Made by a program: the position numbers and the translations under genes
Shown: piece after piece, positions 30,231-39,304 of the stretch
Layout: each line of letters starts with the position of its first letter
Numbering within the stretch: position 1 is the first letter of the stretch
Assembly: GCA_030705885.1 (NCBI GenBank)
Contig: JAUZPN010000006.1
Coordinates: 1 to 42,405 of the forward strand
DNA from: Bacillota bacterium
GTDB taxonomy: Bacteria; Bacillota; Clostridia; Clostridiales; Clostridiaceae
Reading direction: 5' to 3'
DNA length: 42,405 bases
The notes under the pieces: model-generated
Told to the model about the DNA's origin: nothing
Seen by the model: the letters and a program-made list of their open reading frames with translations, nothing else
Databases searched by the model: none

Positions 30231-31601
30231 ATGTCTAAAATAAAAAGTTATTTTATTTGTCAGGAGTGTGGATACAAAAGTCCTAAATTTATGGGAAAGT
30301 GTCCAGAATGCAGCAAGTGGAATAGTATGATAGAAGAGCAGGAAACCTCAGTCGATTTCCAAAGAGCAATTACTATAAGCAGCGGAAATATTCCAAGGAG
30401 TATAAAAAATATTAAATCTGGGGAATATGAAAGATATGATACTGGAATAGCAGAGCTTAATAGAGTTTTAGGAGGAGGACTTGTAAAAGGTTCTTTGACT
30501 CTTATATCTGGTGACCCTGGTATTGGAAAGTCTACACTGCTTTTACAGACAGCTGATAATATTGCAAAAAAAATTGGAAAAGTATTATATGTATCTGGTG
30601 AAGAATCTGAAGAACAGATTAAAATCAGGGGAGATAGATTAGGTGCATTTTCAGAAAATTTATACATACTTTCAGAAACAAATGTTGATATTATTGAATC
30701 ACATATTAATAACCTTGAGCCTGTTTTTGTCATTGTGGATTCTATACAAACACTGTTCAAACCTTCAATTACATCAGCACCAGGCAGCGTTTCTCAGGTT
30801 AGGGAATGTTCAAATGATCTTATGAGAATGGGTAAAACCAAAAATGTACCTTTCTTTATTGTTGCTCATGTTACTAAACAAGGGGAACTAGCTGGACCAA
30901 GAGTGCTTGAACATATGGTAGATACTGTACTTTCTTTTGAAGGGGAAAGAACTGAGGATTTTAGAATACTTCGTACATTAAAAAACCGTTTTGGGACAAC
31001 TAGTGAAATAGGAGTCTTTGAAATGCAGCAAGAGGGGCTTAAAGAGATTTCAGATCCATCAAGGGTATTTCTTGAAGAAACCAGCTTTCAGCAGGAGGGT
31101 TCTGTAGTTATAGGTGTTATGGAGGGAACAAGACCTATTTTAGTGGAAATTCAAGCATTAGTAAGCGAAACTAAAGCAGTTATGCCTAGAAGAACTTCAG
31201 TTGGAATTGATTCTTCAAGATTAAATTTAATTCTTGCAGTATTAGAAAAAAAACTTAGAATTCCATTTTATAATTGTGATGTGTATGTTAATGTAGTAGG
31301 AGGACTTAATATTGAAGGTACGTTTGCAGATTTAGGTCTTACATTAGCACTTGTTTCCAGCGTAAGAGGAAAAGAAATTCAAATGGAAAAGTCTTTGATT
31401 GTTGGAGAAATAGGATTAACAGCAGAAGTAAGGCCTATATCTCATTGTGAGAGATTAATTAATGAAGGTAGTAAAATGGGATTTAAAAATGTTATAATTC
31501 CTTATAGAAATAAGGAAAAAGTACATAATAAAGATATTAATATAATTGGAGTTTCTTCCATAAGAGAAGCCATCAGTAAAGCTTTTAGGCCAACCACATA
31601 A
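30231..31601 (+). CDS. radA: DNA repair protein RadA
   Basis: The 456-residue branch-migration and recombination factor contains an N-terminal zinc finger (CQECGYKSPKFMGKCPEC), a RecA-like ATPase with Walker A GDPGIGKST, the RadA-specific KNRFG motif (LKNRFGTTSEIG) and a Lon-like C-terminal domain (VNVVGGLNIEGTFADLGL). The ATG at 30231 follows AAAGGTGG and begins MSKIKSYFICQECG, the standard RadA N-terminus; an upstream in-frame start at 30171 would translate the heptamer repeat and is rejected. It is 32 bases upstream of disA, the usual partner in Firmicutes. clpC, often upstream of radA, is absent and pepT occupies that place. Confidence 0.96.
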   Translation: MSKIKSYFICQECGYKSPKFMGKCPECSKWNSMIEEQETSVDFQRAITISSGNIPRSIKNIKSGEYERYDTGIAELNRVLGGGLVKGSLTLISGDPGIGKSTLLLQTADNIAKKIGKVLYVSGEESEEQIKIRGDRLGAFSENLYILSETNVDIIESHINNLEPVFVIVDSIQTLFKPSITSAPGSVSQVRECSNDLMRMGKTKNVPFFIVAHVTKQGELAGPRVLEHMVDTVLSFEGERTEDFRILRTLKNRFGTTSEIGVFEMQQEGLKEISDPSRVFLEETSFQQEGSVVIGVMEGTRPILVEIQALVSETKAVMPRRTSVGIDSSRLNLILAVLEKKLRIPFYNCDVYVNVVGGLNIEGTFADLGLTLALVSSVRGKEIQMEKSLIVGEIGLTAEVRPISHCERLINEGSKMGFKNVIIPYRNKEKVHNKDINIIGVSSIREAISKAFRPTT

Positions 31602-31633
31602 ATTGGCAGTATTGTTATTCAGGAGTTGATTAA

Positions 31634-32692
31634 ATGAGAATTGAAAAGGATAAGGAATTGTTAAATGTTTTAAAGATAATGGCACCAGGTACATCACTTA
31701 GAGAAGGACTTGAAAATGTATTAAAGGCTAAAACGGGAGGTCTTATAGTTCTTGGAGATACAGAACAGATTTTAAAACTTGTAGATGGCGGATTTTCGAT
31801 AAATGTTGATTATACACCTTCTTTTGTATATGAATTAGCAAAGATGGATGGTGCCATAATTATAAGCAGTGACTTAAAAAGAATATTATATGCTAACACC
31901 CAGCTTATACCAGACTCAACCATTCCTACAAAGGAAACTGGAACGAGGCATAGGACTGCTGATAGAGTGTCAAAGCAAACAGGCAGTATTGTAGTAGCTA
32001 TTTCAGGAAGAAGAAGTATTATTACAGTGTATATGGGAAATATGAAGTATGTTTTGAGAGATAGTAATGTAGTTCTTGCAAGAGCAAACCAAGCGCTGCA
32101 GACACTAGAAAAATATTCTGTAGTGCTTGATAGAATAATAAAAAACCTTAATTTGATGGAGTTTCAGGATTTAGCATCTTTGTTTGATGTTGTTACAGCA
32201 ATTCAAAGAAATGAAATGGTTATGCGGGTTGTAAGTGAAATTGAAAGATATATCTGCGAGCTTGGAAATGAAGGCAGGCTTATATTTATGCAGTTAAATG
32301 AGCTTACTAAAAATGTTGAGCAGGAAGGAATACTGTTAATAAGGGATTACTGCCAAGATAATATAGATTACAATGAGGTATATAAACAGATTCAAATGAT
32401 ACCATCAGAGGAATTGTTAACTTTAGAAGCTATCGCAAAGATTCTTGGGTATTCATCTGTGAATTTAATGGATACATTTATATCATCTAGGGGATATAGA
32501 ATTCTTAGTAAGATTCCAAGAATACCAGTTAGTGTGACAGAAAATGTGGTTAAACACTTTAAAGAATTAAAGGCTGTTGAAGAAGCTACAAATGAGCAGC
32601 TTGATAAAGTGGAAGGTATTGGAGAAGCAAGGGCAAAGACTATTAAGAGTGGATTAAGAAGGCTAAAAGAGCAGGTTTTAATAGACAGATAA
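31634..32692 (+). CDS. disA: DNA integrity scanning protein DisA (diadenylate cyclase)
   Basis: The 352-residue protein makes cyclic di-AMP while scanning DNA for branched structures. The N-terminal DAC domain carries DGA (residues 72-74 in MDGAIIIS) and RHR (105-107 in GTRHRTAD). A central helical spine leads to a C-terminal helix-hairpin-helix ([19 protein letters not shown]). Length matches the family. The ATG follows CAGGAG, 32 bases after radA, so the two are co-transcribed. A bidirectional hairpin separates it from the convergent gene. Confidence 0.97.
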   Translation: MRIEKDKELLNVLKIMAPGTSLREGLENVLKAKTGGLIVLGDTEQILKLVDGGFSINVDYTPSFVYELAKMDGAIIISSDLKRILYANTQLIPDSTIPTKETGTRHRTADRVSKQTGSIVVAISGRRSIITVYMGNMKYVLRDSNVVLARANQALQTLEKYSVVLDRIIKNLNLMEFQDLASLFDVVTAIQRNEMVMRVVSEIERYICELGNEGRLIFMQLNELTKNVEQEGILLIRDYCQDNIDYNEVYKQIQMIPSEELLTLEAIAKILGYSSVNLMDTFISSRGYRILSKIPRIPVSVTENVVKHFKELKAVEEATNEQLDKVEGIGEARAKTIKSGLRRLKEQVLIDR

Positions 32693-32702
32693 CAAAAAAT
32701 AA

Positions 32703-32755
32703 AGAGGCTGTACAATAAACTAAAGCATGTTCAAGTTTAATTTGTATCAGTCTCT
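32703..32755. terminator. Imperfect bidirectional terminator between convergent genes
   Basis: AGAGGCTG.TACAA..TAAACT pairs with AGTTTAATTTGTATCAGTCTCT in an imperfect long stem. It lies between the 3' ends of disA and the minus-strand gene. The flanks are A/T-rich but without a clean T-run. Confidence 0.55.
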
Positions 32756-32761
32756 AAAGTT

Positions 32762-33160
32762 TTATCTAAAGTTAAATTTGCCAAGGGTTTCAATATTATC
32801 ATATTCCTTTAAAAGTATATCATAGAGATTTAAATCTAAAAGATTGCATAAAGATGCAAGATAAAAAAGATTGTTTCCAATCTCACTTTCAATTACATCA
32901 CGGCAGTTACTGCAAAGCTGACCGCTTATGTGAGTCTGCATTTTATCTTTTAAAGAATCTAAATCATCTAATTCTTGTGTTTCATTTTTTTTCTTTGAAT
33001 CAATCTCGACACATCCACACCTCGTTATAGATTTTGCGACTGCTCTATTAATTCTTCCACTAGACTCTTGAAGCTTTGTTAATATATCTAGTATACTTCT
33101 ATGACGAAGTAAAGATTCGTTTACAGAATTTTGAAAATTATCAAATATTACATCTTTCAT
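32762..33160 (-). CDS. Conserved clostridial protein of unknown function, MazG-like C-terminus
   Basis: The 132-residue soluble protein begins MKDVIFDNFQNSVNESLLRH. It contains a Cys pair in TRCGCVEI and another in GQLCSNCRDVI, which could bind metal. Its end (EIGNNLFYLASLCNLLDLNLYDILLKEYDNIETLGKFNF) resembles the helical region of MazG-type nucleotide pyrophosphohydrolases. I recall related proteins next to disA in other clostridia but cannot name the family with certainty. The ATG (complement of 33158-33160) lies 8 bases after AGGAG; an upstream TTG overlaps that spacing and is less likely. It faces disA tail to tail and has its own promoter. Confidence 0.7.
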   Translation of the reverse strand: MKDVIFDNFQNSVNESLLRHRSILDILTKLQESSGRINRAVAKSITRCGCVEIDSKKKNETQELDDLDSLKDKMQTHISGQLCSNCRDVIESEIGNNLFYLASLCNLLDLNLYDILLKEYDNIETLGKFNFR

Positions 33161-33194
33161 TAGGCTCAACTCCTCAAATGAATTATTTAATTTA

Positions 33195-33224
33195 ATTATA
33201 ATTAATTTTATGTATTTTTGTCAA
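33195..33224 (-). promoter_or_regulatory. Promoter of the minus-strand 132-residue protein gene
   Basis: Read on the minus strand, TTGACA (33224-33219) and TATAAT (33200-33195) are separated by 18 bases and point into the gene ending at 32762. Confidence 0.7.
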
Positions 33225-33297
33225 TAAAATAAAGTACATATTTGTCTTTCTATTTATATAATAAACCATAAAGATATTTAAGGATAGGGGGATGAAT

Positions 33298-33768
33298 ATG
33301 ATAAAATATAGTGATAAAATATTTGTACCAGCTTATGGTGCAGGTGTTGTAGTCTGTTCTGAGGATAAAAAAATAAATGATAAAGTACAAAAATATATAT
33401 GTATTTCCCTCTTACTTGATAATATGAAAATGTTAATTCCAGAAAATAAGTTAATCGATTATAGAATAAGAAGTATTGTCAGTGAGGATATAATAAATGA
33501 TGCACTTAAGATAATAAATAATGAACCTGAATATATTGAAAAAAAGTGGGGTAAAAGATATAGAAGCAATAATGAGAAAATTCACTCAGGAGATATTTTT
33601 AAAGAATGTGAGGTAGCAAGAGATTTATATTATTTAAAAAAGAATGAGATAATGCCTCCAGGAGAACAAAAGATATTAGAAAAGGCTGAAGGAATGATTG
33701 CCAGCGAAATTTCATTAGTATTTAGCTTATCATTAAAAGATAGCTATGATAAATTAAGAAAATTTTAA
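33298..33768 (+). CDS. CarD/CdnL-family transcription regulator
   Basis: The 156-residue protein starts MIKYSDKIFVPAYGAGVVV, which matches the RNA-polymerase-interacting N-terminal domain of CarD/CdnL proteins (a small beta domain that stabilises open promoter complexes). The rest is helical (ARDLYYLKKNEIMPPGEQKILEKAEGMIASE), as in the family. The AGGGGG at 33286-33291 abuts the ATG at 33292, so the second ATG at 33298, six bases away, is the better start. Its position near disA, PIN/TRAM and ispD is the usual Firmicutes context. The CarD DNA-binding Trp is not evident in the C-terminal part, so binding strength may differ. Confidence 0.8.
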   Translation: MIKYSDKIFVPAYGAGVVVCSEDKKINDKVQKYICISLLLDNMKMLIPENKLIDYRIRSIVSEDIINDALKIINNEPEYIEKKWGKRYRSNNEKIHSGDIFKECEVARDLYYLKKNEIMPPGEQKILEKAEGMIASEISLVFSLSLKDSYDKLRKF

Positions 33769-33902
33769 TATTAAGAGAAATTTATTAATTAAACAGATGC
33801 CATTATTATTGCAATATGATGGTTATTATATTATTATTAATATAAGTAAAATATTTTTATAAATTAATGGAATATTTATACAACAGTTGCATATTATATT
33901 TT

Positions 33903-33988
33903 CCTCATCACATTTAGTTTCGCTCAATTAATAAATAATAGCGGAAATAAGATTGTTTTAGAAATTTAGTGGAACTTTGTGACCGAGG
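33903..33988 (-). repeat. 86-bp palindromic repeat, copy 3 (inverted)
   Basis: On the minus strand it reads CCTCGGTCACAAAGTTCCAC and ends GCGAAACTAAATGTGATGAG (then G). The outer arm is less perfectly paired than in the other copies. It sits in the roughly 310-base gap between the CarD-like and PIN/TRAM genes; nothing else is seen in that gap apart from AT-rich DNA. Confidence 0.75.
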
Positions 33989-34079
33989 ATATAAAAAATT
34001 TATCTATTTGTTTTATACTGTGGATAAAAAACAAAAATATGTCAATAATTACTTTATATAATAAAAGGAGGGGATTAAA

Positions 34080-35177
34080 ATTATCAAAAATATTTTTAGA
34101 ACTTTATTTACTATTATTGGACTTATTATAGGTTTCTTTTTTGCACATTTGCTTTTACAGCTTGATTTTTTCATTAATTTTAATAAAAATATATTTACTG
34201 TTATATTATTTTATCTAATTGCAACTGTATTTTTTGGACTTTTATTATTTTTATTTTCACCAATTGTTATTAAATATATTATTATAGTAATTGAAAAATT
34301 TGAAAAAAAGATACAAAGGATGCCAATAAATCAAATTGTATATGGATTAGCAGGTGCACTTATTGGATTATTAATTTCATTTCCCATTGTAAGTTTGTTT
34401 TCTGGCATTAATGTAGTTGGATTGATAGTTGCAGTTTTTGTTTATGTAATAATGGCTGTAATTGGTGCAGATATTTCAGTAAGAAAACGAGAAGATATTA
34501 CTAACTTCTTTAGTACATTTAAGAAAAGTAGTGCAAATAAAGACAAAAAAGATAAATTATTATCAAAGGGTTCACCTAAAGTTTTAGATACATCGGTAAT
34601 AATTGATGGCAGAATATTTGATTTATGTCAAACTGGATTCATAGAAGGAACTCTTATTATACCTGCTTTCGTTTTACAAGAATTAAGACATATAGCTGAT
34701 TCTTCAGATAATTTAAAAAGAAATAGAGGTAGAAGAGGTCTTGATATTCTTAATAAAATACAAAAAGAGTTAAAAGAAGTTGATGTTCAGGTTACTGAAA
34801 AAGATTTTCCTCAAATTGCTGAAGTGGATAGCAAATTGTTAAAGCTTGCACAAGAGTTGAATGGCAAGGTAATTACAAATGACTATAATCTAAATAAAGT
34901 AGCTGAATTTCAAGGCGTACCTGTACTGAATATCAATGAACTTGCGAATGCAATTAAGCCGGTTGTACTTCCAGGAGAAGAAATGAGAATTCAAATTGTT
35001 AAGGATGGAAAGGAATCAGGGCAGGGAGTAGCGTATTTAGATGATGGTACAATGATTGTTGTAGAAGGTGGAAAAAAATTCATTGGAGAAACAAAAGATG
35101 TAGTGGTAACATCAGTTTTACAAACAGCTGCAGGAAGAATGATATTCGCAAAACAAAAAGAAGCATTAGGAGTATAG
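34080..35177 (+). CDS. PIN/TRAM domain membrane protein (YacL-like), probable ATT start
   Basis: The protein (about 365 residues) has four or more N-terminal membrane helices, a PIN nuclease-like domain starting at VLDTSVIIDGRIFDL (Asp near residue 170, with TNDYNLN later) and a C-terminal TRAM domain (GEEMRIQIVKDGKESGQGVAYLDDGTMIVVEGG). It is the homologue of B. subtilis YacL, presumed to act on RNA at the membrane. The first NTG start in frame (TTG 34149) would cut the first membrane helix and has no ribosome binding site. An AAAGGAGG lies at 34064-34071, eight bases before an in-frame ATT at 34080, giving IIKNIFRTLFTIIGLIIGFFF as the N-terminus. ATT initiation is rare but fits best. ispD follows after ten bases. 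Confidence 0.85.
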   Translation: MIKNIFRTLFTIIGLIIGFFFAHLLLQLDFFINFNKNIFTVILFYLIATVFFGLLLFLFSPIVIKYIIIVIEKFEKKIQRMPINQIVYGLAGALIGLLISFPIVSLFSGINVVGLIVAVFVYVIMAVIGADISVRKREDITNFFSTFKKSSANKDKKDKLLSKGSPKVLDTSVIIDGRIFDLCQTGFIEGTLIIPAFVLQELRHIADSSDNLKRNRGRRGLDILNKIQKELKEVDVQVTEKDFPQIAEVDSKLLKLAQELNGKVITNDYNLNKVAEFQGVPVLNINELANAIKPVVLPGEEMRIQIVKDGKESGQGVAYLDDGTMIVVEGGKKFIGETKDVVVTSVLQTAAGRMIFAKQKEALGV

Positions 35178-35187
35178 GAGAAAGTAA

Positions 35188-35907
35188 ATGGGAAAGAATT
35201 GTGCAATTATTTTAGCGGCAGGAAAAGGAAAGAGAATGGGAGCAGACAAGAATAAACTTTTTCTACATATTGTTGATAAACCTGTATTGTATTATACTAT
35301 AAAAACTTTTTCCGAAAATAATAACATTGATGAAATAGTAATTGTAACATCAATAGATGATATGGAATACTGTCAAAAGGAAATAATTGATAAATTTAGC
35401 TTTAAAAAAGTAAGAAAAGTTATTGTAGGAGGTCTTGAAAGGCAGGATTCTGTTTTACAAGGCCTTTTGGCTCTTACAGAATGTGAAATAGTACTTATTC
35501 ATGATGGTGCAAGACCATTTGTGAGCCAAAAGATTATAAATGAAGGTATAGAAAATGCTAAGCAGTTTAAAGCATGTGCGTGTGGAGTTATACCAAAGGA
35601 TACAATAAAAATTATAGATGAAAATAAATTCTCAGCAGGTACTCCTGACAGAAGCGGATTATTTTGTGTTCAAACCCCGCAATGTTTTGATTATGAACTA
35701 ATTTTAGAGTGTCATAAAAGAATAAAGAAAGATAACATAATTGTTACTGATGATACTATGGCAGTAGAAAGATATGGACATAAAGTATATCTTTTTGAAG
35801 GAAGCTATAATAATATTAAAATTACAACACCAGAAGATTTAATTGTTGGAGAGAATATACTAATGGCAATGAGAAATCAGCTATCGACTAATGATAATAA
35901 TTTTTAG
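35188..35907 (+). CDS. ispD: 2-C-methyl-D-erythritol 4-phosphate cytidylyltransferase
   Basis: The 239-residue enzyme catalyses the CTP-dependent third step of the MEP pathway to isoprenoids. The nucleotide-binding signature [17 protein letters not shown] is at the N-terminus, with [32 protein letters not shown] and [14 protein letters not shown] in order, all family hallmarks. The ATG follows GGAGAAAG, ten bases after the PIN/TRAM gene, so they are co-transcribed. ispF, often next in Firmicutes, is missing here and cysS follows. Confidence 0.96.
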   Translation: MGKNCAIILAAGKGKRMGADKNKLFLHIVDKPVLYYTIKTFSENNNIDEIVIVTSIDDMEYCQKEIIDKFSFKKVRKVIVGGLERQDSVLQGLLALTECEIVLIHDGARPFVSQKIINEGIENAKQFKACACGVIPKDTIKIIDENKFSAGTPDRSGLFCVQTPQCFDYELILECHKRIKKDNIIVTDDTMAVERYGHKVYLFEGSYNNIKITTPEDLIVGENILMAMRNQLSTNDNNF

Positions 35908-36012
35908 AGTATTTGCTGAAATAAGCCTATGTATTTCTATCGATTTGTGATATTATTAACATATGAAATTTTTATATAGGAGACTATAGTTGTGTGGAGG
36001 TAGAAAAATACT

Positions 36013-37416
36013 GTGAAAATTTTTAATACAATGACGAATAGAAAAGAAGAATTTATACCTATAAACCCCAAAGAAGTTAATATGTATGTCTGCGGTCCTA
36101 CAGTATATAATTTTTTTCATATAGGTAATGGAAGAACCTTTATTGTGTTTGATGCAGTAAGAAGGTATCTTGAATATAGAGGATATAAGGTAAATTTTGT
36201 TCAAAACTTTACAGATATTGATGACAAAATGATAAAAAAAGCAAATGAGCAAAGTACAACAGTTAAAGATATAGGCGATGAATATATTGCAGAATATTAT
36301 AAGGATGCTGATGCTCTTAATATAAAAAGAGCTACTGTTAATCCAAGAGCTACTGAGTTTATTGATGAAATAATAGCTTTTGTAAAAGAACTTGTAGAAA
36401 AAGGCTATGCTTATGAAGTTGATGGAGATGTGTATTTTAGCACAAAGAAATTCAAGTCATATGGTAAATTATCAGGACAAAATTTAGATGAACTAAAAGC
36501 AGGAGCAAGTGAAAGAGTAAATTTAGATGAAAAGAAGAATGATCCTATGGATTTTGCAGTTTGGAAATCACAAAAACCAGGCGAACCTGCATGGCAGAGC
36601 CCTTGGGGGATGGGAAGACCAGGCTGGCATATTGAATGCTCATGTATGGCACATAAGCTTTTAGGAGATACTATTGATATTCATGCAGGCGGAGAGGATT
36701 TAGTATTCCCTCACCATGAAAATGAAATTGCACAAAGTGAATCGAGAACAGGAAAACCTTTTGCAAATTATTGGATGCATTCTGCATTTATAAATATTGA
36801 TAATAAAAAAATGTCAAAATCATTGAATAACTTCTTTACTGCAAGAGAAATGCTTCAAAAGTATAATTCTGATGTTATAAGGCTGTTTATGTTAGCAGGT
36901 CATTATAGAACTCAGTTAAATTTCAGTATTGAACTTTTGGATTCTACAAAAGTTTCTTTAGAAAGATTATATAATGCAATAAGTAATCTTGAAAATCTTT
37001 TAGAAGAAGTTAAACGTCAAAATTTGAATGATGATGAAAGAGAATATACCAAGAATTTAGACTCATATAGAGATAAATATATAGAAAAAATGGATGATGA
37101 TTTTAATACTGCAGATGCAGTTTCAGTAATATTTGATCTTGTAAGAGATATAAACAGTAATGTTAATGCCGGTTCTTCAAAGGATTTAGTTGTTTATTCA
37201 CTTAACCTTATAAAGGAACTTGGTGAACCTCTTGGAATATTACAAAAAACTACAAAAGGCAGCCTTGAAGAAGAAATAGAAAATCTTATAGCTGCAAGGC
37301 AGCAGGCTAGAAAAGATAAGAATTGGGCACTTTCAGATAAAATAAGAGATGATTTGAAATCAAGAGGCATTGTTTTAGAAGACACACCTCAGGGAGTAAG
37401 ATGGAAAAAAGCATAA
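36013..37416 (+). CDS. cysS: Cysteinyl-tRNA synthetase
   Basis: The 467-residue class I synthetase charges tRNA-Cys. It has the HIGH-like HIGN (residues 36-39), KMSKS at 266-270, and the zinc-site segments MYVCGPT (Cys27), HIECSCM and [10 protein letters not shown]. The C-terminal DALR-like region ends with [26 protein letters not shown], the usual ending. The start is GTG at 36013, preceded by GTGGAGG; length agrees with the family. The 105 bases between ispD and this gene show no clear promoter. Confidence 0.97.
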   Translation: MKIFNTMTNRKEEFIPINPKEVNMYVCGPTVYNFFHIGNGRTFIVFDAVRRYLEYRGYKVNFVQNFTDIDDKMIKKANEQSTTVKDIGDEYIAEYYKDADALNIKRATVNPRATEFIDEIIAFVKELVEKGYAYEVDGDVYFSTKKFKSYGKLSGQNLDELKAGASERVNLDEKKNDPMDFAVWKSQKPGEPAWQSPWGMGRPGWHIECSCMAHKLLGDTIDIHAGGEDLVFPHHENEIAQSESRTGKPFANYWMHSAFINIDNKKMSKSLNNFFTAREMLQKYNSDVIRLFMLAGHYRTQLNFSIELLDSTKVSLERLYNAISNLENLLEEVKRQNLNDDEREYTKNLDSYRDKYIEKMDDDFNTADAVSVIFDLVRDINSNVNAGSSKDLVVYSLNLIKELGEPLGILQKTTKGSLEEEIENLIAARQQARKDKNWALSDKIRDDLKSRGIVLEDTPQGVRWKKA

Positions 37417-37432
37417 AAATTCAGCAAATCCA

Positions 37433-37461
37433 TTGACATGAAATGCACATTGTATTATAAT
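37433..37461 (+). promoter_or_regulatory. Promoter of rplM-rpsI
   Basis: Perfect TTGACA (37433-37438) and TATAAT (37456-37461) with a 17-base spacer. It leads into a ribosomal-protein leader of about 140 bases. Confidence 0.9.
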
Positions 37462-37467
37462 ATAACA

Positions 37468-37609
37468 TGTTTGTATTGTAAGTGTGAAAGATCCACTAGC
37501 CCCGGATCTTGACATAGAGATAATAAAACAGAATTTTGTAAAATATTTATTATTTAAATTTTACGTAATTAAGTTTTACGTATTTGTTTAGTATTCGGGA
37601 GGGAAATAA
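37468..37609 (+). promoter_or_regulatory. rplM leader, possible L13 autoregulatory element
   Basis: The leader holds a stem AAGATCC (37488-37494)/GGATCTT (37504-37510) with loop ACTAGCCCC, and a direct repeat TTTTACGTA just before the ribosome binding site (GGGAGGG). Position and hairpin agree with the L13 leader motif described in Firmicutes, through which L13 is thought to control its own operon. The match was made by eye. Confidence 0.5.
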
Positions 37610-38044
37610 ATGAAATCATACATTGCAAAAGCTAATGAGGTTGAAAGAAAATGGTATGTAGTTGATGCTGCTGGTAAGCCTCTTGGAAGGGTAGCAAGTC
37701 AAGTTGCATCCATATTAAGAGGAAAAAATAAACCAATATTTACACCAAATGTTGATACTGGAGATTTTGTTATAATCATAAATGCTGAAAAAGTTGTACT
37801 TACTGGTAAGAAATTAGATCAGAAATTAATGAGACATCACTCTTTATATCCAGGTGGATTAAAAGAGACTCCATATAGAGAAGTTATGGCAAAGAAACCT
37901 GAATTTGCATTTTATGAAGCTGTAAGAAGAATGCTTCCAAATGGACCTTTAGGAAGAGATATGCTTAAAAAATTAAAAGTATACAGAGGTGCTGAGCATA
38001 ATAATGAAGCTCAAAAACCAGAAGTATTAGAATTAAAGTACTAG
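37610..38044 (+). CDS. rplM: 50S ribosomal protein L13
   Basis: The 144-residue protein begins [20 protein letters not shown] and has the L13 signature blocks [35 protein letters not shown] and [20 protein letters not shown]. Length is typical. It is the first gene of the rplM-rpsI operon and is preceded by a strong promoter and a GGGAGGG ribosome binding site. Confidence 0.98.
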   Translation: MKSYIAKANEVERKWYVVDAAGKPLGRVASQVASILRGKNKPIFTPNVDTGDFVIIINAEKVVLTGKKLDQKLMRHHSLYPGGLKETPYREVMAKKPEFAFYEAVRRMLPNGPLGRDMLKKLKVYRGAEHNNEAQKPEVLELKY

Positions 38045-38068
38045 TAGGAATTGAAAGGAGGAAGTAAA

Positions 38069-38461
38069 ATGGCTAAAGTACAGTATATAGGAACTGGAAG
38101 AAGAAAAAAATCAATAGCAAGAGTAAGACTTGTACCTGGAGAAGGTAAAGTTACTATAAATAAGAGAGATATAGATAACTATTTTGGATTAGATACATTA
38201 AAATATGTAGTTAATCAACCATTAGTTTTAACTGAAACTAAAGATAAATTTGATGTTATTGTAAATGTTCATGGTGGTGGTTTAACAGGTCAAGCTGGAG
38301 CAATCAGACATGGTATTTCAAGAGCACTTTTAAAGGCAGATGAAACTTTAAGAGGAGAGCTTAAGAAAGCTGGTTTCTTAACTAGAGATCCAAGAATGAA
38401 AGAAAGAAAGAAATATGGTCTTAAAAAAGCAAGAAGAGCTCCTCAGTTCTCAAAGAGATAG
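38069..38461 (+). CDS. rpsI: 30S ribosomal protein S9
   Basis: The 130-residue protein begins [21 protein letters not shown] and ends [24 protein letters not shown], the basic tail that reaches the ribosomal P site. [19 protein letters not shown] is the family signature. The ATG at 38069 follows AAAGGAGG (38054-38061) and is preferred over a TTG at 38051, which would place the ribosome binding site inside the gene. It lies 24 bases after rplM and is followed by a terminator. Confidence 0.98.
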   Translation: MAKVQYIGTGRRKKSIARVRLVPGEGKVTINKRDIDNYFGLDTLKYVVNQPLVLTETKDKFDVIVNVHGGGLTGQAGAIRHGISRALLKADETLRGELKKAGFLTRDPRMKERKKYGLKKARRAPQFSKR

Positions 38462-38474
38462 TTCAAAGCTTACA

Positions 38475-38512
38475 AAAGTCCCGAAAACAAAGTGTTTCGG
38501 GACTTTATTTTT
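38475..38512 (+). terminator. Terminator of the rplM-rpsI operon
   Basis: The perfect 12-bp stem AAAGTCCCGAAA/TTTCGGGACTTT is followed by ATTTTTG. Confidence 0.93.
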
Positions 38513-38617
38513 GTGCGCCCAAATTATAGCCCTAAAGGTATGAAATACAAAAATTATGTGTCAATTATATAAATATATTCATATAATAAAATAGAAATGT
38601 TTGTATGGAGGATATTT

Positions 38618-38926
38618 ATGTATTGCTGTCCGTATTTTAATAGGATGTATAGAAGAAAAAGTTTTACAACGGAAGAAGCTATAATGATTGCAAAGCATTT
38701 AAATATACGATTTGATAGATTTAATGTTGAACAGTTCAGATGTGGCTTAGATGTTGAATTAGAGCATGGAGCAATAAATCCACTGACTAATTTAACTAAT
38801 GATGATCCAATTTTAACAGGTAAAATAACGTTGGCACATTTAAATGAATTTCCAGACTATTATACTAGATTAACTAAAATGGAAAAAGAGGCGGAAGAAT
38901 ACTGGGATGTTAAAGGGACAACTTAA
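38618..38926 (+). CDS. DUF5661-like conserved hypothetical protein
   Basis: The 102-residue protein begins MYCCPYFNRMYRRKSFTTEEA. The block FRCGLDVELEHGAINPLTNLTNDDPILTGKITLAHLNEFPDYYTRLTKMEKEAE is strongly conserved in small clostridial proteins assigned to DUF5661 (assignment from memory). Function is unknown; it is predicted soluble, with a Cys pair near the start. The ATG at 38618 lies six bases after GGAGG; an upstream ATG (38597) is in frame but would put the ribosome binding site inside the gene. A weak promoter (TGTCAA 38559, TATAAT 38582) and a downstream terminator make it a single-gene unit. Confidence 0.8.
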   Translation: MYCCPYFNRMYRRKSFTTEEAIMIAKHLNIRFDRFNVEQFRCGLDVELEHGAINPLTNLTNDDPILTGKITLAHLNEFPDYYTRLTKMEKEAEEYWDVKGTT

Positions 38927-38963
38927 ATTTTTATAAGTACTACCTTTATGTAATGCGGAGGCC

Positions 38964-38999
38964 GTTGCACTAAGTAAATTAGTGCAACAGCGTTTTTTT
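38964..38999 (+). terminator. Terminator after the DUF5661-like gene
   Basis: The 10-bp stem GTTGCACTAA/TTAGTGCAAC has a five-base loop and is followed by AGCG and seven Ts. Confidence 0.88.
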
Positions 39000-39144
39000 G
39001 GAAAAAATACGATTCCCAAGCTGAAAAAGCTCAGGAAAAGGTGTAAAACTATAGCTAGATTTCGCAGTCTTGATTTTGCTCCAGTTGCAGAAAAAATCAT
39101 GACAAAAATAATTATTCAGCTCCTACTCGATTTACATAGTACCA
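39000..39144. other. Unassigned intergenic stretch
   Basis: About 145 bases between a terminator and the GH26 promoter. It looks slightly richer in G and C than the flanking leader DNA and holds no reading frame with a ribosome binding site. It could be a gene remnant or a small RNA; nothing is recognised. Confidence 0.4.
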
Positions 39145-39173
39145 TTGAACTAAACTTCTAAAAATGATATAAT
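39145..39173 (+). promoter_or_regulatory. Promoter of the GH26 gene
   Basis: TTGAAC (39145-39150), 17 bases, then TATAAT (39168-39173). The predicted leader is about 125 bases. Confidence 0.8.
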
Positions 39174-39214
39174 TAAGGAAAGTATTCTTGTTGTATCAAA
39201 ACTTTATAAATACT

Positions 39215-39229
39215 TTGTAAACGGTTGCA
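39215..39229 (+). promoter_or_regulatory. Catabolite-responsive element (cre) in the GH26 leader
   Basis: TTGTAAACGGTTGCA fits WTGNAANCGNWNNCW at every position. It lies about 35-50 bases after the predicted start site, consistent with a CcpA roadblock. Together with the scaffoldin cre box it suggests joint catabolite control. Confidence 0.8.
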
Positions 39230-39304
39230 CATATTTAATCTATAGCAATTATAGCTGTATTAAAAACTAATGATAAAAAATTTAAACAAAAGAGGAGATA
39301 AAAA

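Noticed and set aside
30260-30760. 166-codon minus-strand frame opposite radA
   Set aside because: It is antisense to a well-conserved gene, lacks a ribosome binding site and has no recognisable domain.
38870-39100. 76-codon minus-strand frame downstream of the DUF5661-like gene
   Set aside because: It reads through the terminator hairpin and into the neighbouring gene and has no ribosome binding site.
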